Assembly (NCBI RefSeq): GCF_937616625.2 | Contig: NC_065575.1 | Location: 33,789,001 to 33,853,000 of the forward strand | Length of the DNA stretch: 64,000 nucleotides | Reading direction: 5' to 3' | Origin: Mercurialis annua | Taxonomy: Eukaryota > Streptophyta > Magnoliopsida > Malpighiales > Euphorbiaceae | Shown: positions 1 through 11,466 of the stretch, piece by piece | Numbering within the stretch: position 1 is the stretch's first letter | Layout: each line of letters starts with the position of its first letter | Notes under the pieces: model-generated | The model's input: the letters and a program-made list of their open reading frames with translations, nothing else | Databases searched by the model: none | Told to the model about the DNA's origin: nothing | Position numbers and translations under genes: made by a program

Positions 1-46
1 CTAATGAAATGAATCTTTGCTTTTTCTGTACTTTTTTTGCTTGCAG

Positions 47-895
47 ATCATTTCTGCCATGTCCATGTGGACTAGGGTTCAGCCAGCTTATGCCGCAAAT
101 ATGTGGAATGAGGCTCTAAATAAACGGCTGGGGACCGAGGTATGTTTACACTTTTCTTTCAGCTGTGCTAAAGAAGTAGTTGTCACTTGCCACAGCTGCA
201 TCAAAATGTTATATTCCAAGAAGCATCTTCATCCCCCCCAAAAATTCTTCAATTTACAAATATGACATTGATTTTGAAGTAGAGGATAGTCAATTCTTTT
301 TACTATATGAATTTGTGGAAGCAGCTTTAGGTCGCAGATGTTGTTTAAAGTAGAAAGCAGTTTAATTTAGCCCATAATTGCATGTGTTGTTTCTTCAGGG
401 TCTGGACTTGTATGAAATTTTAGCCGAGGTAGGAAAACGCGGCAAAACCTTCGATGAGCTGCTTACAGCACCGGAACAAGATGATTGGATATATAGTGAT
501 GGAAAATCAACAACATGTGTTGCTTTTATCCTTGCAATGTACAAGGCAGCTGGAGTTTTTAATCCCATTTCCAGCTCTATTCAAGTTACTGAATTTACTG
601 TAAGTCATATATGCTTGAATTTCTCATCTCTGTTGAAACTTGGATTGTTTTGTTGTGTGACATGTCTTGTAACTGCTGGCAGATTCGTGATGCATACATG
701 CTTAAAATATTCGAGGATAATCAGACAAGACTACCAATCTGGTGCAGTAATGATAACGGGCGACTCCCATTTTGCCAGATTCTCGGCGAGTATTGGATGG
801 AATTGCCTGAATACAACAGTTTAGAGCCGTATGCCAACATGAATGAAAACTGCCCCTCTTTGGCTCCCACATATGAGAGGCCTAATCGATGCTGA
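47..895 (+). CDS. 3' end of conserved plant gene of unknown function (last three exons)
   Basis: Three in-phase exons are visible: 47-139, 399-599 and 683-895, with stop TGA at 893-895. The first begins after a pyrimidine-rich acceptor ending TTGCAG at 46. Donors are GTATG at 140 and GTAAG at 600; the acceptors end TTCAG and GGCAG. All junctions are phase 0. The C-terminal 168 residues include YSDGKSTTCVAFILAMYKAAG and end in a Cys-rich tail (NENCPSLAPTYERPNRC). I do not recognise the family with certainty. The Cys at the head of a hydrophobic helix resembles permuted NlpC/P60 or papain-like folds, but this is only a resemblance. The 5' part lies outside the window. It converges on the reductase gene at 1185, leaving about 290 bp between stops. 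Confidence 0.75.
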
Positions 896-1184
896 TATGA
901 ATCCAAGCTGTGTAAAATTCTATTGTACTTCAAGTTGATATCTTTTAGTTTGTAAATACAACACTTATTTCGTTTCCGCTTTCCACTCCATAGACGCAAG
1001 GCTGTATATAAATATTACTCTAGTAACATTTAAGCTTTTCACAGAACCCTGTAAGGGGAACTCATATATCTGGCTTGTTCATAGTTTTGTGTCGAGTTTT
1101 AAACTCCTGAAGATTCAAAATCATTCGTTTTTGAACATGAAAATAAGAATGACAAGAGAACAACATTGAAAATGTATCACGAAA

Positions 1185-2558
1185 TCAAATTTCACCATCC
1201 CAAAGCTCTTCCGCAGTTGTGAAAGGTCCCTTGTTTGATATAAAATTTTCTCCGCGGCATATTCTGATCTGTGGAATCTCACTGATCTTCCTGGATTCTT
1301 CTTCACTCAATTCCCAGTCGAATATGTCAAGGTTCTGTTTCATCCTTTCCTTGCTGAAACTCTTCACTAATACGCACACCCCCTGCTCATGTGCCCACCT
1401 TAGGCAGATCTGCCAAATTTTAATGCACCAAAATTGAATAATCAAATCAAATTCAAGATTTCTCGTTCGTAAAAATGATGATTTCTCGTACCTGAGCAAC
1501 AGTTTTTCCTTTCGCCATTGCGATCTCATTAAGCACATCATTTTCTAGAACCCGATTGCTACCCCAAATTGTCCCTTTAGCTCCTAAAGGTGCATAAGCT
1601 TCCAAGATGATTCCTTTGTCCTTACAAAACTCCATTAGCTTGTTTTGTCTCCAGACTGGGTTTATCTCTACCTTTCAACAACAAACCAAACTACAAAGCA
1701 TCAATATGGGTCTGCAAGCAGGGGCGGAACTACCCTTGCGCTACGGTAGGCTCCAGCTCAGGCTGGGATCGAATTCTTTAAAAAATTAAGGCAAGTTATT
1801 CTAATATTCGAGGTAGATTATAGTGAATTTAGGGCTAGAGAGAGATTAAATCCGAACTGTCGAAAAATTAAAGGTGAATCAAACTATCTGCAAGAAACAA
1901 TTTACTAGGAAAAAACTTACTTGATTAACAGCAGGAGGTATCTCAGCAAATGCAAGAATATCTGATAACTTTTTACATGAGAAATTACTGACACCAATGG
2001 ATTTAGTCAGCCCCAGTCTCTGACATTCTTCCATAGCTGACCATACACCTTTAAAATCCATTGCTAAAAAATCATCCTCTTTTATAGGGAACTCATAAAC
2101 CCCTGGTCTTGAACTAACAGGCCAATGAATCAGATAAAGATCAATGTAATCCAGCTCAAGATTCCTGCAAATTTCATAAACAACCACATTAATAAAACCA
2201 TTCAACAAAACATAGAAAAAATAAGCAATCTTTTCAATTACTGGAGACTCTTTTTAAGGGCAGGGAGAACAAGGTTGGCATGAGCATCACTGCACCAAAG
2301 CTTTGAGGTGATGAAAAGCTCATCTCTTGATTTGATCAGACCAAGAGAGAGTGCTTCAGCTACGGCTTGGCCGAGCGGGTGCTCTGTGCGGTAGAGTGAT
2401 GCTGTGTCGAAGTGTCTGTAGCCGATTTTGATCGCTTCGACGAGGGCTGCTTGAGTTTGATGTGGTGGCAGGGGAGGGGAAGCTGCTGTTCCCATGCCTA
2501 ACAGAGGCATTTTCTGCCTGCTGGAGCTGAGAACACTTTCTGGAATGGTGATGGGCAT
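1185..2558 (-). CDS. Aldo-keto reductase, AKR4-type (copy 1, 321 aa)
   Basis: Four exons read on the minus strand: 2558-2242, 2164-1921, 1671-1492 and 1409-1185 (stop TGA). All junctions are GT-AG and keep frame (phases 2, 0, 0), giving 321 residues, the usual length for plant AKR4 enzymes. These are cytosolic NAD(P)H-dependent reductases of aldehydes and ketones; relatives include chalcone reductase, codeinone reductase and galacturonate reductase, so the substrate cannot be assigned. The catalytic tetrad is present: Asp51 and Tyr56 ([11 protein letters not shown]), Lys86 (ITSKLW) and His119 (LIHWP). The loop before the cofactor strand is full length ([13 protein letters not shown]). The C-terminal exon carries LVKSF and the ELWDGEI tail. 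The gene is in tandem, same strand, with a second copy at 4378-6502. A TATA-like CATATAAA lies about 50 bp upstream of the start. Confidence 0.92.
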
Positions 2559-2869
2559 ATTATTTTATGCGAGTTTCTTGATTTCTGTTTATGTTTTGGT
2601 GAGAAGTTTATATGATAAATCTTGAATTGGATGATTTTTTGTTTCTGTTTATTTGCAGAGTTGTTGCAGTTTGCAAAATATAGATGATATTTCTCTTTAG
2701 TTTTTGTCCATAAATGAGTCAGCATTTGCCTAATTTTCTAACAGAATAGTGTTCTTCTTTGAATAAAAACAAGAGTTTGTAAAAATGGTCTTCAAAGTAG
2801 GTTGAGGGTTGTAAATTTTTAGGCAATTTTGCAGACAAATATAGTATATTGATAAACAAAAAGAATTTA

Positions 2870-3352
2870 GATAAAATTACTCTAAGGCCCCTCACGTTTA
2901 TTATAATTCACAGTTTGATACATCTTGTTTGAAAATCAAACGATCTGGTATCTCAGTTTCGATTTTTTAAACTATAAAGCTCTTCTATTAAATATAGGTA
3001 CCGAATCGTTAAGGTAATGAAACGTGAGGTACCAAATCGTTTGCAAATCATTTGCAAACGAGGTACCGAATTGTTAAGGTAATGAAACGTGAGTTACCAA
3101 ATCGTTTGCAAATCATGTGCAAACGAGGTACCAAATCGTTAAAATAATTAGAAGTGCGGTATCAAATTATTTACATAATTGAAAATGAGGTACCAAATCT
3201 TTGAAAATGAATATTAAATTATTAACGGAACTAACAGAAGGACTTTATAGTTTAAAAAATCAAAATTGAGGTACTAAATCGTTTGATTTTCAAACAAAGG
3301 ACATCAAACTGTGAATTACGACAAACATGAGGGGTCTTAGGATAATTTGCTC
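2870..3352. mobile_element. Foldback MITE with long inverted arms (MULE-like)
   Basis: The left arm (about 2873-2995) is repeated in inverted orientation at about 3225-3350. The arms share the sequences around GGCCCCTCACGTTTA and AATCAAACGAT. The loop contains roughly 60-bp tandem units based on GAGGTACCAAATCGTTT. Flanking nonamers AAGAATTTA (2861-2869) and AAAAATCTA (3353-3361) agree at 7 of 9 positions and could be a decayed 9-bp target duplication. It lies between the two reductase genes and has no coding capacity. Confidence 0.7.
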
Positions 3353-3655
3353 AAAAATCTATAATCACAGAAATTGAAAATACAAAATAAATAGGATTGA
3401 TTCCTGTGTCACACACTTCTCTAAAAATAGATTTGCCTTCACCATATATAAAATGCAACCGTCTATTAGGATAAAACGAGTCACAACAAACTAAAATTAT
3501 CGTCTACCATGAAAACAATTTAGGGTTACTAACCTAAAACTAAATAATGAGGCAATTCAATAAAACCCATTTCAAATTAATTTTCCATCCAATATGAGGA
3601 TAAACATTTTTTTTTAATTTCATCTTCAATCTTGAGCGTTTGAATATTAATTTTC

Positions 3656-4007
3656 GAACAAAGGATCAACGCGCCCCCTAAATTTGTGATACGGGGTTAT
3701 CGAACCCAATTTATACTTTGTTAAGCAATTAACCCAAAACTCTTCATTTTTTTAATCAAATAACCCCATAATTGTATGTTTAAAACGCGTAAAATACAAA
3801 TTGGAGGTGAGAGATGTAAAAAAGTAATTAAAATACTTTTTTAATTGTTGCGATATTATTATCCTAATTCTATTTTTTGAAATAAAAATATAAATCATGG
3901 GGTTAGTTGACCCAAAAATAAAGAATTTTGGGGTTAGTTCAAAAAATTATAAACTGGATTAGATGACCCTGTGTCACAAGTTCAGGGGGTGCGTTGACAC
4001 TTTGTTC
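3656..4007. mobile_element. Foldback MITE, 352 bp, with 10-bp target duplication
   Basis: The termini are GAACAAAGGATCAACGC on the left and the near-complement ending GACACTTTGTTC on the right. The arms extend over about 110 bp (CCCCCTAAATTTGTGA against TCACAAGTTCAGGGGG). The element is flanked exactly by ATTAATTTTC at 3646-3655 and 4008-4017. Long inverted arms with a 9-10 bp duplication fit a Mutator-derived MITE. It has no ORF. Confidence 0.85.
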
Positions 4008-4377
4008 ATTAATTTTCATTCACTTTTTTTAACTATATTGAGCATATAAATATATATAATTTTGGTCCATTCACGGTAGAAACCACAAAACCATCAAGAT
4101 CTGACACATTGGATAGTGAGTCCGAATCAAAATTAAACGTCAAAACGACAAATAATCATGTCATTGTTACACCCATTTTAATATTTTCCAACAAGAATTC
4201 CCCCTAAGCAACACTTGTGCAACAATTCTCATACATATAGGAATTTGGTAGATAAACCTTCATTAAAAACTTGTTAGAGGAAGCCTTGAATCTAACTAAA
4301 TTATACATGCAAAAACAAAAGTCACATCTCTTAAGAATTTTTCTTTTCTGTTTTTATGATGTGATAAAAACAAAGTA

Positions 4378-6502
4378 TTAAATTTCTCCATCCCAAAGCT
4401 CATCAAGGGTGCTGAAAGGGCCTTTATCAGAGATGTAATCGACACCGCTCGATCCTCTATGCTGCGGAATCTCAGAAATCATCTTGGTTTCTTCCTCTGT
4501 CAAAGTCCAGTTGAATATGTCAAGATTTTCTTTCATTCTCTCCCTGTTGAAACTCTTCACCAACACACAAACTCCTTGCTCATATGCCCACCTCAGACAA
4601 ATCTGTTTCATTATGTTATACAAGTTATTATTTTAATTTATGGTATGTGATTACGAAGAAACTAGGTAACACGGATACAGACACAGGAAAACGGAACACT
4701 TGGACACAGACACGGTGAGACGGCCTTATTTGAAGGTTTTCTATGTTGGAATTGAGTTTCCTGTCCGAAAAACTAAGTGTCCGAAACGGGAAACGTTGAT
4801 TGAGTAAAGTTTCCGTGCTACCTAGCTAAGAAATTAAATGTGTTTCTAATTACCTGAGCAACACTTTTTCCTTTGGCATTTGCAATCTCTTTGAGCACTT
4901 CATTTTCCATAACTCTGTTGAAAGTTCCTCCTAAAGGAGCATAAGCTGTCAACACAATTCCATTGGCTTTGCAGAACTCCATTTGCTTCTTTTGTTGCCA
5001 AACTGGGTTTATCTCTACCTTTCAACATCCCAAATTAACATCATTCACTTTTACCATCCATAATAACCAACAAACATGCTCAAAATTCGAGTAATCGATT
5101 CCGGGGATATTCAAATTATCATATTATTTTTTATTTTTGTGACCAAATTTTGATTCGTTTCAATTTGATTATCAACTTTTAATTTCTTTTTCAATTTGGT
5201 TATTAGATTTTAATTTTGTTTTAACAGTAGGTTTTTTTAAAAAACAAATCACATATGACAACCGGATTTTATTTTTTATTTTGCTAAAAAACTGGAATTT
5301 ATGCATAATTTGGCAAAAAAACTCTCCGGTGAATTGATATTATGCATAATTGACAAGTTTTCAGAAAGATGACCACGTTATAAAATCCGGCTGCCACGTC
5401 AGCATTTTGGCCGAAAAACCTCTGTTTGAATGAAATTAATAATCAAATTGAAAATCAAAGTTCGATCATCAAAATAAAATAAAGCGATAATTTAGATTTC
5501 CTTAGGATCAATTACCCCTCAAAATGGATAGTCAAGTTGTAGAGAAACTTACCTGATTAATTGCAGGAGGGATTTGTGCAATGGCAAGAATATCAGAAAG
5601 CTTTTTACAGGAGAAATTGCATACACCAATGGATTTAGTTAGTCCATTTTTCTTGCACTCTTCCATAGCTTCCCATACACCTTTAAAATCCATCGGCATA
5701 AGATCTCCTTTCTTGATCGGAAACTCATAAATTCCTGGTCTTGAACTCACAGGCCAATGTACCAGATAAAGATCAAGATACTCCAGCTGAAGAGCACTGC
5801 ATGCATGCACAGTCTTACATTATATCATCCAAAAACAATATTTAAATGGTTACCGAACTATACACTTTTAAAAACGTTACCGACATTTATCCAAAAAAGA
5901 AAGAAAAAAGAACGGCTATCGACGTTGTATTTCTAACATTTTAGTAATCCAACTAATATTTTTTGTAAAACAAGAGGCTATCCGCTAATTTCAGATCAAA
6001 GTCCGTACATATAACTTTTTTTAATTATTATTATTACCTGTACATATAACTTGCCGTTTGGTTATTAAGTGTTTACCGTTTTAATCTGGATTTGTAATTA
6101 AAATATTAAACGTTCGGTAACCATTTTGTTAAACATGTAAATTTTTTAACCGGTTATTACTTACTTGAGTGTTTTTTGAAGTGCAGGAAGAACAAGATCG
6201 CTATGAGCATCACTGCACCAGAGCTTAGATGTGATAAAGAGGTCGTCTCTGGAACTAATCAGTCCACGAGAAATAGCTTCGGCAATGGCTTCACCGAGTG
6301 GCTCCTCGGTCAGGTATAGCGTAGCTGTGTCAAAATGTCTATAACCGAGTTCAATCGCTTGTAGAATCGCGGATTTAATCTCATCCGATCCTACCAATGG
6401 AGACGTCGAAGTTCCCATACCGAGTAATGGCATCCTCCTGCCACTGCAGCTAAGAAGCACCTCTGGAATATTAATCAATGTATTCTCGCTGCTGCCTTCC
6501 AT
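4378..6502 (-). CDS. Aldo-keto reductase, AKR4-type (copy 2, 323 aa, shortened loop)
   Basis: Four exons on the minus strand: 6502-6165, 5796-5553, 5018-4854 and 4602-4378 (stop TAA). Exons 2 and 4 have exactly the lengths of those in the neighbouring copy (244 and 225 bp), and phases match, so the two genes are a tandem duplication. The catalytic tetrad is intact: Asp58, Tyr63 ([11 protein letters not shown]), Lys93 (TSKLW), His126 (LVHWP). Exon 3 is 15 bp shorter than in copy 1: the loop reads [10 protein letters not shown] where copy 1 has [15 protein letters not shown], a loss of five residues from a loop known in AKRs to lie over the cofactor. No stop or frameshift is present. Introns 2 and 3 each contain a foldback element. 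The substrate is unknown. Confidence 0.9.
4660..4826. mobile_element. Small foldback element in intron 3 of the second reductase
   Basis: ACTAGGTAACACGGA at 4661-4675 is mirrored by TTTCCGTGCTACCTAG at about 4810-4825, with further pairing inside (ACACTTGGACAC against CTAAGTGTCC). About 167 bp, no coding capacity. No convincing target duplication was seen. Confidence 0.6.
5088..5517. mobile_element. Foldback MITE in intron 2 of the second reductase
   Basis: Inverted arms run from GTAATCGATTCC (5091) and to GGATCAATTAC (5515), pairing over roughly 100 bp through segments such as CAATTTGATTATC. The flanks CTCAAAATT (5079-5087) and CTCAAAATG (5518-5526) match at 8 of 9 positions, as expected for a MULE-type insertion. 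It accounts for most of the intron's extra length compared with the first reductase. Confidence 0.7.
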
Positions 6503-7541
6503 TTTGATCTTTTGCTTAGAAATTATGTTCTAATTTTTTTTGAAACAATGGTGTTTGATTATTCTTTTTGGTCGATTATAGGAGATAATGTTGGAACTTT
6601 TTGCGGCAATTTGAATTAATATAAGTGGTGAGCATCTTCTTCTTGTTCAATGTGGTTAAGATGAAATGTAGGTAATTTCATTGACTGGTGCATAATGTTT
6701 TTCTTTTTCCGAAATCATAGTTATGCCTTTCATTATTTTCTTGTTGATCAAAATATCATTCCGGCCCTTGAACTTGCGAGTCGGGTTCATATAAGTCACA
6801 CTTATCCTATTATGATTATCTAGTCCTTTCCTCTTTAAAATAAGGTGAATTACATCCATTTTTAATGTTTTTTAGAGCGTGAAAAAAGCGTCGTGAAGAT
6901 ATTAAATATAAATATGTTAAAACTGACATAAGATAATGAATTAAAATAGAAATATATTAAAATTATCATAAAATACAAAATAAATACATTTCTAAGAATC
7001 ATCAAAAAGAAAAACACATCAGTGGATATGCATTTGAATTTTATTTTAGAAATTCTGAATTAAAATATCAAAATAGACTAAGTTTGATTCACATGAATTC
7101 GGTTCATAAATTCAAGGCGCAAGAGGACTTTATTCTTTAGGACAATTACAAAAATACCAAAAATACTATTTGCAAAATTTAACCCCTAAACTGAGTATTT
7201 TTAGTCTTACCTCAAATTGTTTTAGTTTGAAACAGTTCAAATAGTTTTTAAAAAATACAATTTGAAACTGTAAATAGCTTCTAAAGAGGTTTCAGACGGT
7301 TTTTTTTTTAAAATAATTTGAAACCGTTTCTAAAACAGTATTAAAAGGTTTGAAACAGTATCTAAATGCAGATATCGTCTCAAAAATAATTTCAAATAAT
7401 TTTTAAAAAAATAGAGTATTTTTATAAATTTTCAGAGTAAAAAAATAATTTTTTTAAAAAAGAGTGAAAAAATAAATTTTCAAATTCGGAATATTTTTTG
7501 CAAATATTTTAAAATAATTGATTATTTTTAACAAATACTTT
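6503..7541. other. AT-rich intergenic stretch without a supported gene
   Basis: This lies between the second reductase and the CACTA element. It holds only short open frames and a cluster of GTTTGAAAC-type words at about 7225-7400. I see no RNA gene or transposon boundary. It should contain the promoter of the reductase that starts at 6502. Confidence 0.5.
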
Positions 7542-7559
7542 CACTACTAGAAAACAGGT

Positions 7560-7925
7560 GTTTGGCGACGGATATTTCCGTCGCTAAACACCTGAGATCC
7601 GTCGCTAATTACAATTAGCGACGGATTACCGACGGACGGCGTCCGTCAGTAGATTTTGGGTCGCTAATTGTAATAGCGACCCAAGACACCCTCTGTCGCC
7701 AACTTACCGACCGAATATTCCGTCGGTAAGTTGGAGACAAACGGTCGGTAAATTGGTCGGCCAGCCGACCAATTTCCGACGACGTAGCGACAGAAGTTTC
7801 TGTCGCCAATTTAGCGACGGAACCGTCGCTGTATCTTGCAATTGGCGACGGAATTGTCCGTGGCCAATTGCAAGAAACAGTCGTGTCATGTTAACTTAGC
7901 GACGGACCCATCCGTCGCTAAAGTT
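7560..7925. repeat. Left subterminal repeat array of the CACTA element
   Basis: Repeated direct and inverted copies of GCGACGGA and TCCGTCGCT, often arranged as short palindromes. In En/Spm elements, arrays of this kind are binding sites for the smaller element-encoded protein; applying that here is inference. Confidence 0.8.
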
Positions 7926-8052
7926 AAAAAAATTAGTCGCTAAATTACCTATTTTTTACAGCGTATTTTCATATTTTTTCTGTTATTCGTTAGACCTGTT
8001 AAATATACCATTCACATACATAAGAAACAATAAATATATATAACCAAATCCG

Positions 8053-8053
<1 letters not shown>

Positions 8054-8097
<44 letters not shown>
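8054..8097. repeat. (TA)n microsatellite
   Basis: About 22 uninterrupted TA units, just downstream of the CACTA accessory gene's 3' end. Confidence 0.95.
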
Positions 8098-8100
<3 letters not shown>

Positions 8101-8183
8101 GTCAAAAAGTATACAAAAAACATAAATATATATGTTAAAGTATACGAACAAAAAGCATAAATATGTCCAAGTGTATCACAAGC

Positions 8184-9933
8184 CTACTCTAAACTAGTGG
8201 TGTCATCAGCAGGAGGGCGTGGGGGTGGTGGGAACTGCGGGCGTAACTCGGGTGGGAGTGTAGTCATCAGCCGCGCAAGCTCAGTACGGATCCGCTCGTC
8301 GAAACCCGCCTCCACAGTACGGATTCGCTGCTCGACCCGCTCTTCAAAACCCGCCTCCACAGTACGAATCCGCTGCTCGAGCCGCTCCTCAACCTCCCTA
8401 GCAATACGCTGCTCTATGTCCTCAGTACTAACGTTCCCCTGCTGGGATGATCCGCCGCGGCGCAATCGACTAGCGCTGCTCTGGCCGACGTAGGATGCTG
8501 AAGTCGATCCAATACCGTAGACTCGCTGCTTCTTGATTGCCTTGAGAGACAAAAACATCTCGTTCTCGTCGATCGGCTCTGGAGTCGACGAACTCCCTTC
8601 TCCAGCTGCCTGAGACTGTGTTGCTGCAGCAAGCTCTGCCTGAAAACGGTCCTGAGATTTAAAAAATACAAATTTATAGATTAGTTAAACCTACATTTCT
8701 AACTAAAATTGTCAGCATTTTGTCTATAATTTGATCATCACCCATTTTTCAGGGACATCCTGCAAAAACTACAGACACTCTGTTCAACTATAAGTAACAG
8801 GAATCACAACACCCACAACAAACACGTAAACATCCTATAAACAAAGTCTATATAATTAAAGTTATATATATGTCATATTAAACAGTCACTTAAGGTTAAA
8901 ATAAACTTACATTTTTATCCTTTGATCTCTTGTCAACAAAGACAGTCCGATCAGCTTTGGTCAGGTGCAACCGTACATGCAACTCAGCCAAAGTGGGCTC
9001 TCGACCAAGCTCCTCAGTCTATCATATGAAATGAAAAAATTAATTAATAGATAAACAAAATATTTAACACGATTATTAATATTAAAAACATACCATAACT
9101 GTCTTATGCCTCGTAGCCGATCGCGATCCTGCGGTATGTCGAACAGGTCCGGTGCCAGCTCCGGACGGCTCACTCATCCGATTAGCTCGTGCTATATCGG
9201 ACTTTTTCTTAGCCTCAGCAGTATCCCAATCTCGCTTCCATGACGCCCAAGTATCAGCACTAACACTGCCCTCTTTTTTATCCGGCTTCATGTTGTGGAG
9301 AGTATCTTTATACCGATTGCCCGCATGTCGGTAGAAGACCCCTCTAATCAGATCTTCAGGGTAGGTCGGGTCCCAGCAAAAACCCTTCTGCAAACCATTA
9401 AAAAGTAAATATAATTAGAAATCAAAAAGAAAGTTAAACATAAATTTAAAATTTTAAATATTTAACAACCTTGAACTCCTCGAAGTAGAAGCCCTTATGC
9501 TCTGCTGTAATCTTCTTCCACGAGGAACCCTCAGCAAACCATCTAGATCGAAAAATGGGCAAGATCGCCCTAGATGCTGTCCCGCTGTCGTTCCTGCTAT
9601 CCAGTAATCTTTCTCTGCACATTACATAAACACTTAGTTTTCACATTTTTTAAATAAAATTATTTTAAAAAAAAAAAGTTGTCAATCATACCTTGCAGCA
9701 TCTGGTGTAACTCTAACCCTCCCAGTCTCATCCGTCGCTGGTGGCTGGCCCTGTGGTTGCGGCTGTCTCGCCGCTCTCCGCGGCGCAGGTCTAGCAGCTA
9801 GCACCTGCTGCTCAGCCCCGGGATCCGAGTCCTCAGGGGCATCCTGCTCTGGGGCGCCGCGTCCACGTCCGCGTCCCTGAACTGTATCCCTACCGCGGCC
9901 TCGGCCGGCAGAAGAACCACCTGAACCTCTCAT
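8184..9933 (-). CDS. CACTA accessory protein, Transposase_24 type (TNPA-like), 418 aa
   Basis: Five exons on the minus strand: 9933-9692, 9614-9470, 9387-9094, 9018-8911 and 8651-8184 (stop TAG). Every junction is GT-AG and frame is kept throughout (1,257 coding bases). The N-terminus is rich in Arg-Gly (GRGRGRDTVQGRGRGRG) and Pro. The middle has the family's W-rich block (SRWFAEGSSWKKI, FCWDP, ASWKRDWDTAEAKKKSDI, ARANR) followed by EPTLAELHVRLHL. The C-terminus is a coiled coil of EQRIRTVEAGFEERV repeats and a Pro-rich tail. In En/Spm elements the smaller protein binds subterminal repeats and helps excision; that role here is inferred. The reading frame has no lesion although the partner transposase is gone. 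Confidence 0.85.
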
Positions 9934-10224
9934 ATCTGCAAAAAAGATTACAAAAAAATATTCGACAAGAAAAAAATAAACACAGCTATTATAAAACTTG
10001 GACCAGAGCTTTGCCTCCCGAAAGGGACCTACCCGGCTCGAGTGGGGATTAGTCTGAATGTGGAAGGCTTAAAGGTGCCGTTTCATAGTTGGAACCCGTT
10101 CAGGACACCTCATGATCAGATCAAAAAAAAAAAACATAACACATATTTTATTAACAAAATATAGTTACCACATCAACAAACGTAAATAAAAGTCAAAATT
10201 CTACAGAAATGACACTTAAACGAA

Positions 10225-10400
10225 TCATGCAATTTCTATATTATCTGCCGCTCCAATGTCTTCATCGTCTGATGAAGATGGTGGATAATCATCTTCCGTC
10301 TCTACTAATGGAGGGTTGTGTAATGCAGCCTCGTCCGCCTCGCCATTCGGATCAACTAAATTTATCGGTTCTTCATTTGTTATGACATCGAGCAGATGAT
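10225..10400 (-). pseudogene. C-terminal remnant of the CACTA main transposase (TNPD/TNP2-like)
   Basis: On the minus strand, after an acceptor ending GATAGTGCAG (AG at 10402-10401), a short open exon encodes an acidic tail containing NEEPINLVDPNGEADEAA and DDYPPSSSDDEDIG, ending TGA at 10227-10225. An acidic end just upstream of the accessory gene is where the large transposase of CACTA elements normally stops. The catalytic part is absent; the DNA upstream is AT-rich filler. Family assignment rests on position and composition only. Confidence 0.5.
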
Positions 10401-10675
10401 CTGCACTATCAACTAAATTAAATTAAATTCAAACCTAATTACATTTAAAACTAATTTAATTAATATCAACTAAACAATAATCTAATCTAATACTATCAAC
10501 TAAATTAATTTCATAATTTAATGATAATAATACTAAATTAATTAAATTTATACCTAATAACATTTAAATCTAATTTAATTAAAATCTAATTTAATTAAAA
10601 TCTAATTCAATTAAAATCTAATCAATTTATACCTAAACCTAATCTAATTAAATTTAAAAAAAATAACTAACTTAC

Positions 10676-11080
10676 CCGGCGAACTGGCAGCAGGGAACGG
10701 CGGCGGTGGACGGAGCCGAAGGATGGCGGAGGGGGCAGTGGCTATCAAGCAGTGGCTGCCAAGGAAAAAAAACAAAAAAAAACTATAATTTAAAGTGTTT
10801 TGTATTTAATAATAAAAGAAATAACTGACATCACTTGACTTACCTGCGGCGGCGGCAGCGGTTGACGGCAGATCGAGGTGGTGGATGCCAGGTGAAGGCA
10901 GAAAAAGGAAGGAAAGAGGAGGAGGAGGAAGGTGAAAGGGAGAGTAGGAAACTTTCCGGCGGCGGCGGCGTGAGAGGACGAAACGGTGAAAGGAGAAGAG
11001 AATGTCTCCGGCGGCGTGAAATGAAGGAAGAAAAGAAAATGAAGGGAGAAGGGAAACTGCTTCGATACAAACCCTTAAAT
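10676..11080 (-). other. Probable non-coding leader exons of the CACTA transcript
   Basis: GC- and purine-rich DNA ends at two good minus-strand donors: GTAAGTCAAG after 10844 and GTAAGTTAG after 10676. These could be leader exons of the deleted transposase gene. Both strands show low-complexity open frames that I do not accept as genes. Confidence 0.35.
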
Positions 11081-11466
11081 TTAGCGACGGATTTCTAATT
11101 CCGTCGCTAAATCAAACACTTAAATGAAACTCAGCGTTTCGCTTTAAGTGTTTAGCGACGGATTGTAACTTCCGTCGCTAAACACTTAACGAAACGCTGA
11201 GTTTCATTTTTTCCCTCATGATTAGCGACGGATTTAAATATCCGTCGCTAATTATAAGGGAAAAACCTGGCGGGAAGGTTCCCGCCAAAGTTTTAGCCCA
11301 GTTTAGCGACGGATTGCAAAATCCGTCGCTAAATCGGAGGGAAAAACCTGGCGGGAAGGCTCCCGCCAACGTTTTTAGCCGATATTGCGACGGACTCCTT
11401 GTCCGTCGCAATATCCGTCGTTATTTACCTAAATTAGCGACGGAAGTGTGTTCCGTCGCTAATTAC
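11080..11466. repeat. Right subterminal repeat array of the CACTA element
   Basis: Palindromes such as TTAGCGACGGA...TCCGTCGCTAA recur about every 60-70 bp. A second repeated block, GGGAAAAACCTGGCGGGAAG, occurs twice (11260 and 11340 regions). This mirrors the array at the left end. Confidence 0.8.

Noticed and set aside
10835..11098. Open frames on both strands in the GA/GC-rich part of the CACTA element
   Set aside because: Low-complexity composition gives open frames in both directions; minus-strand donor sites suggest an untranslated leader instead.
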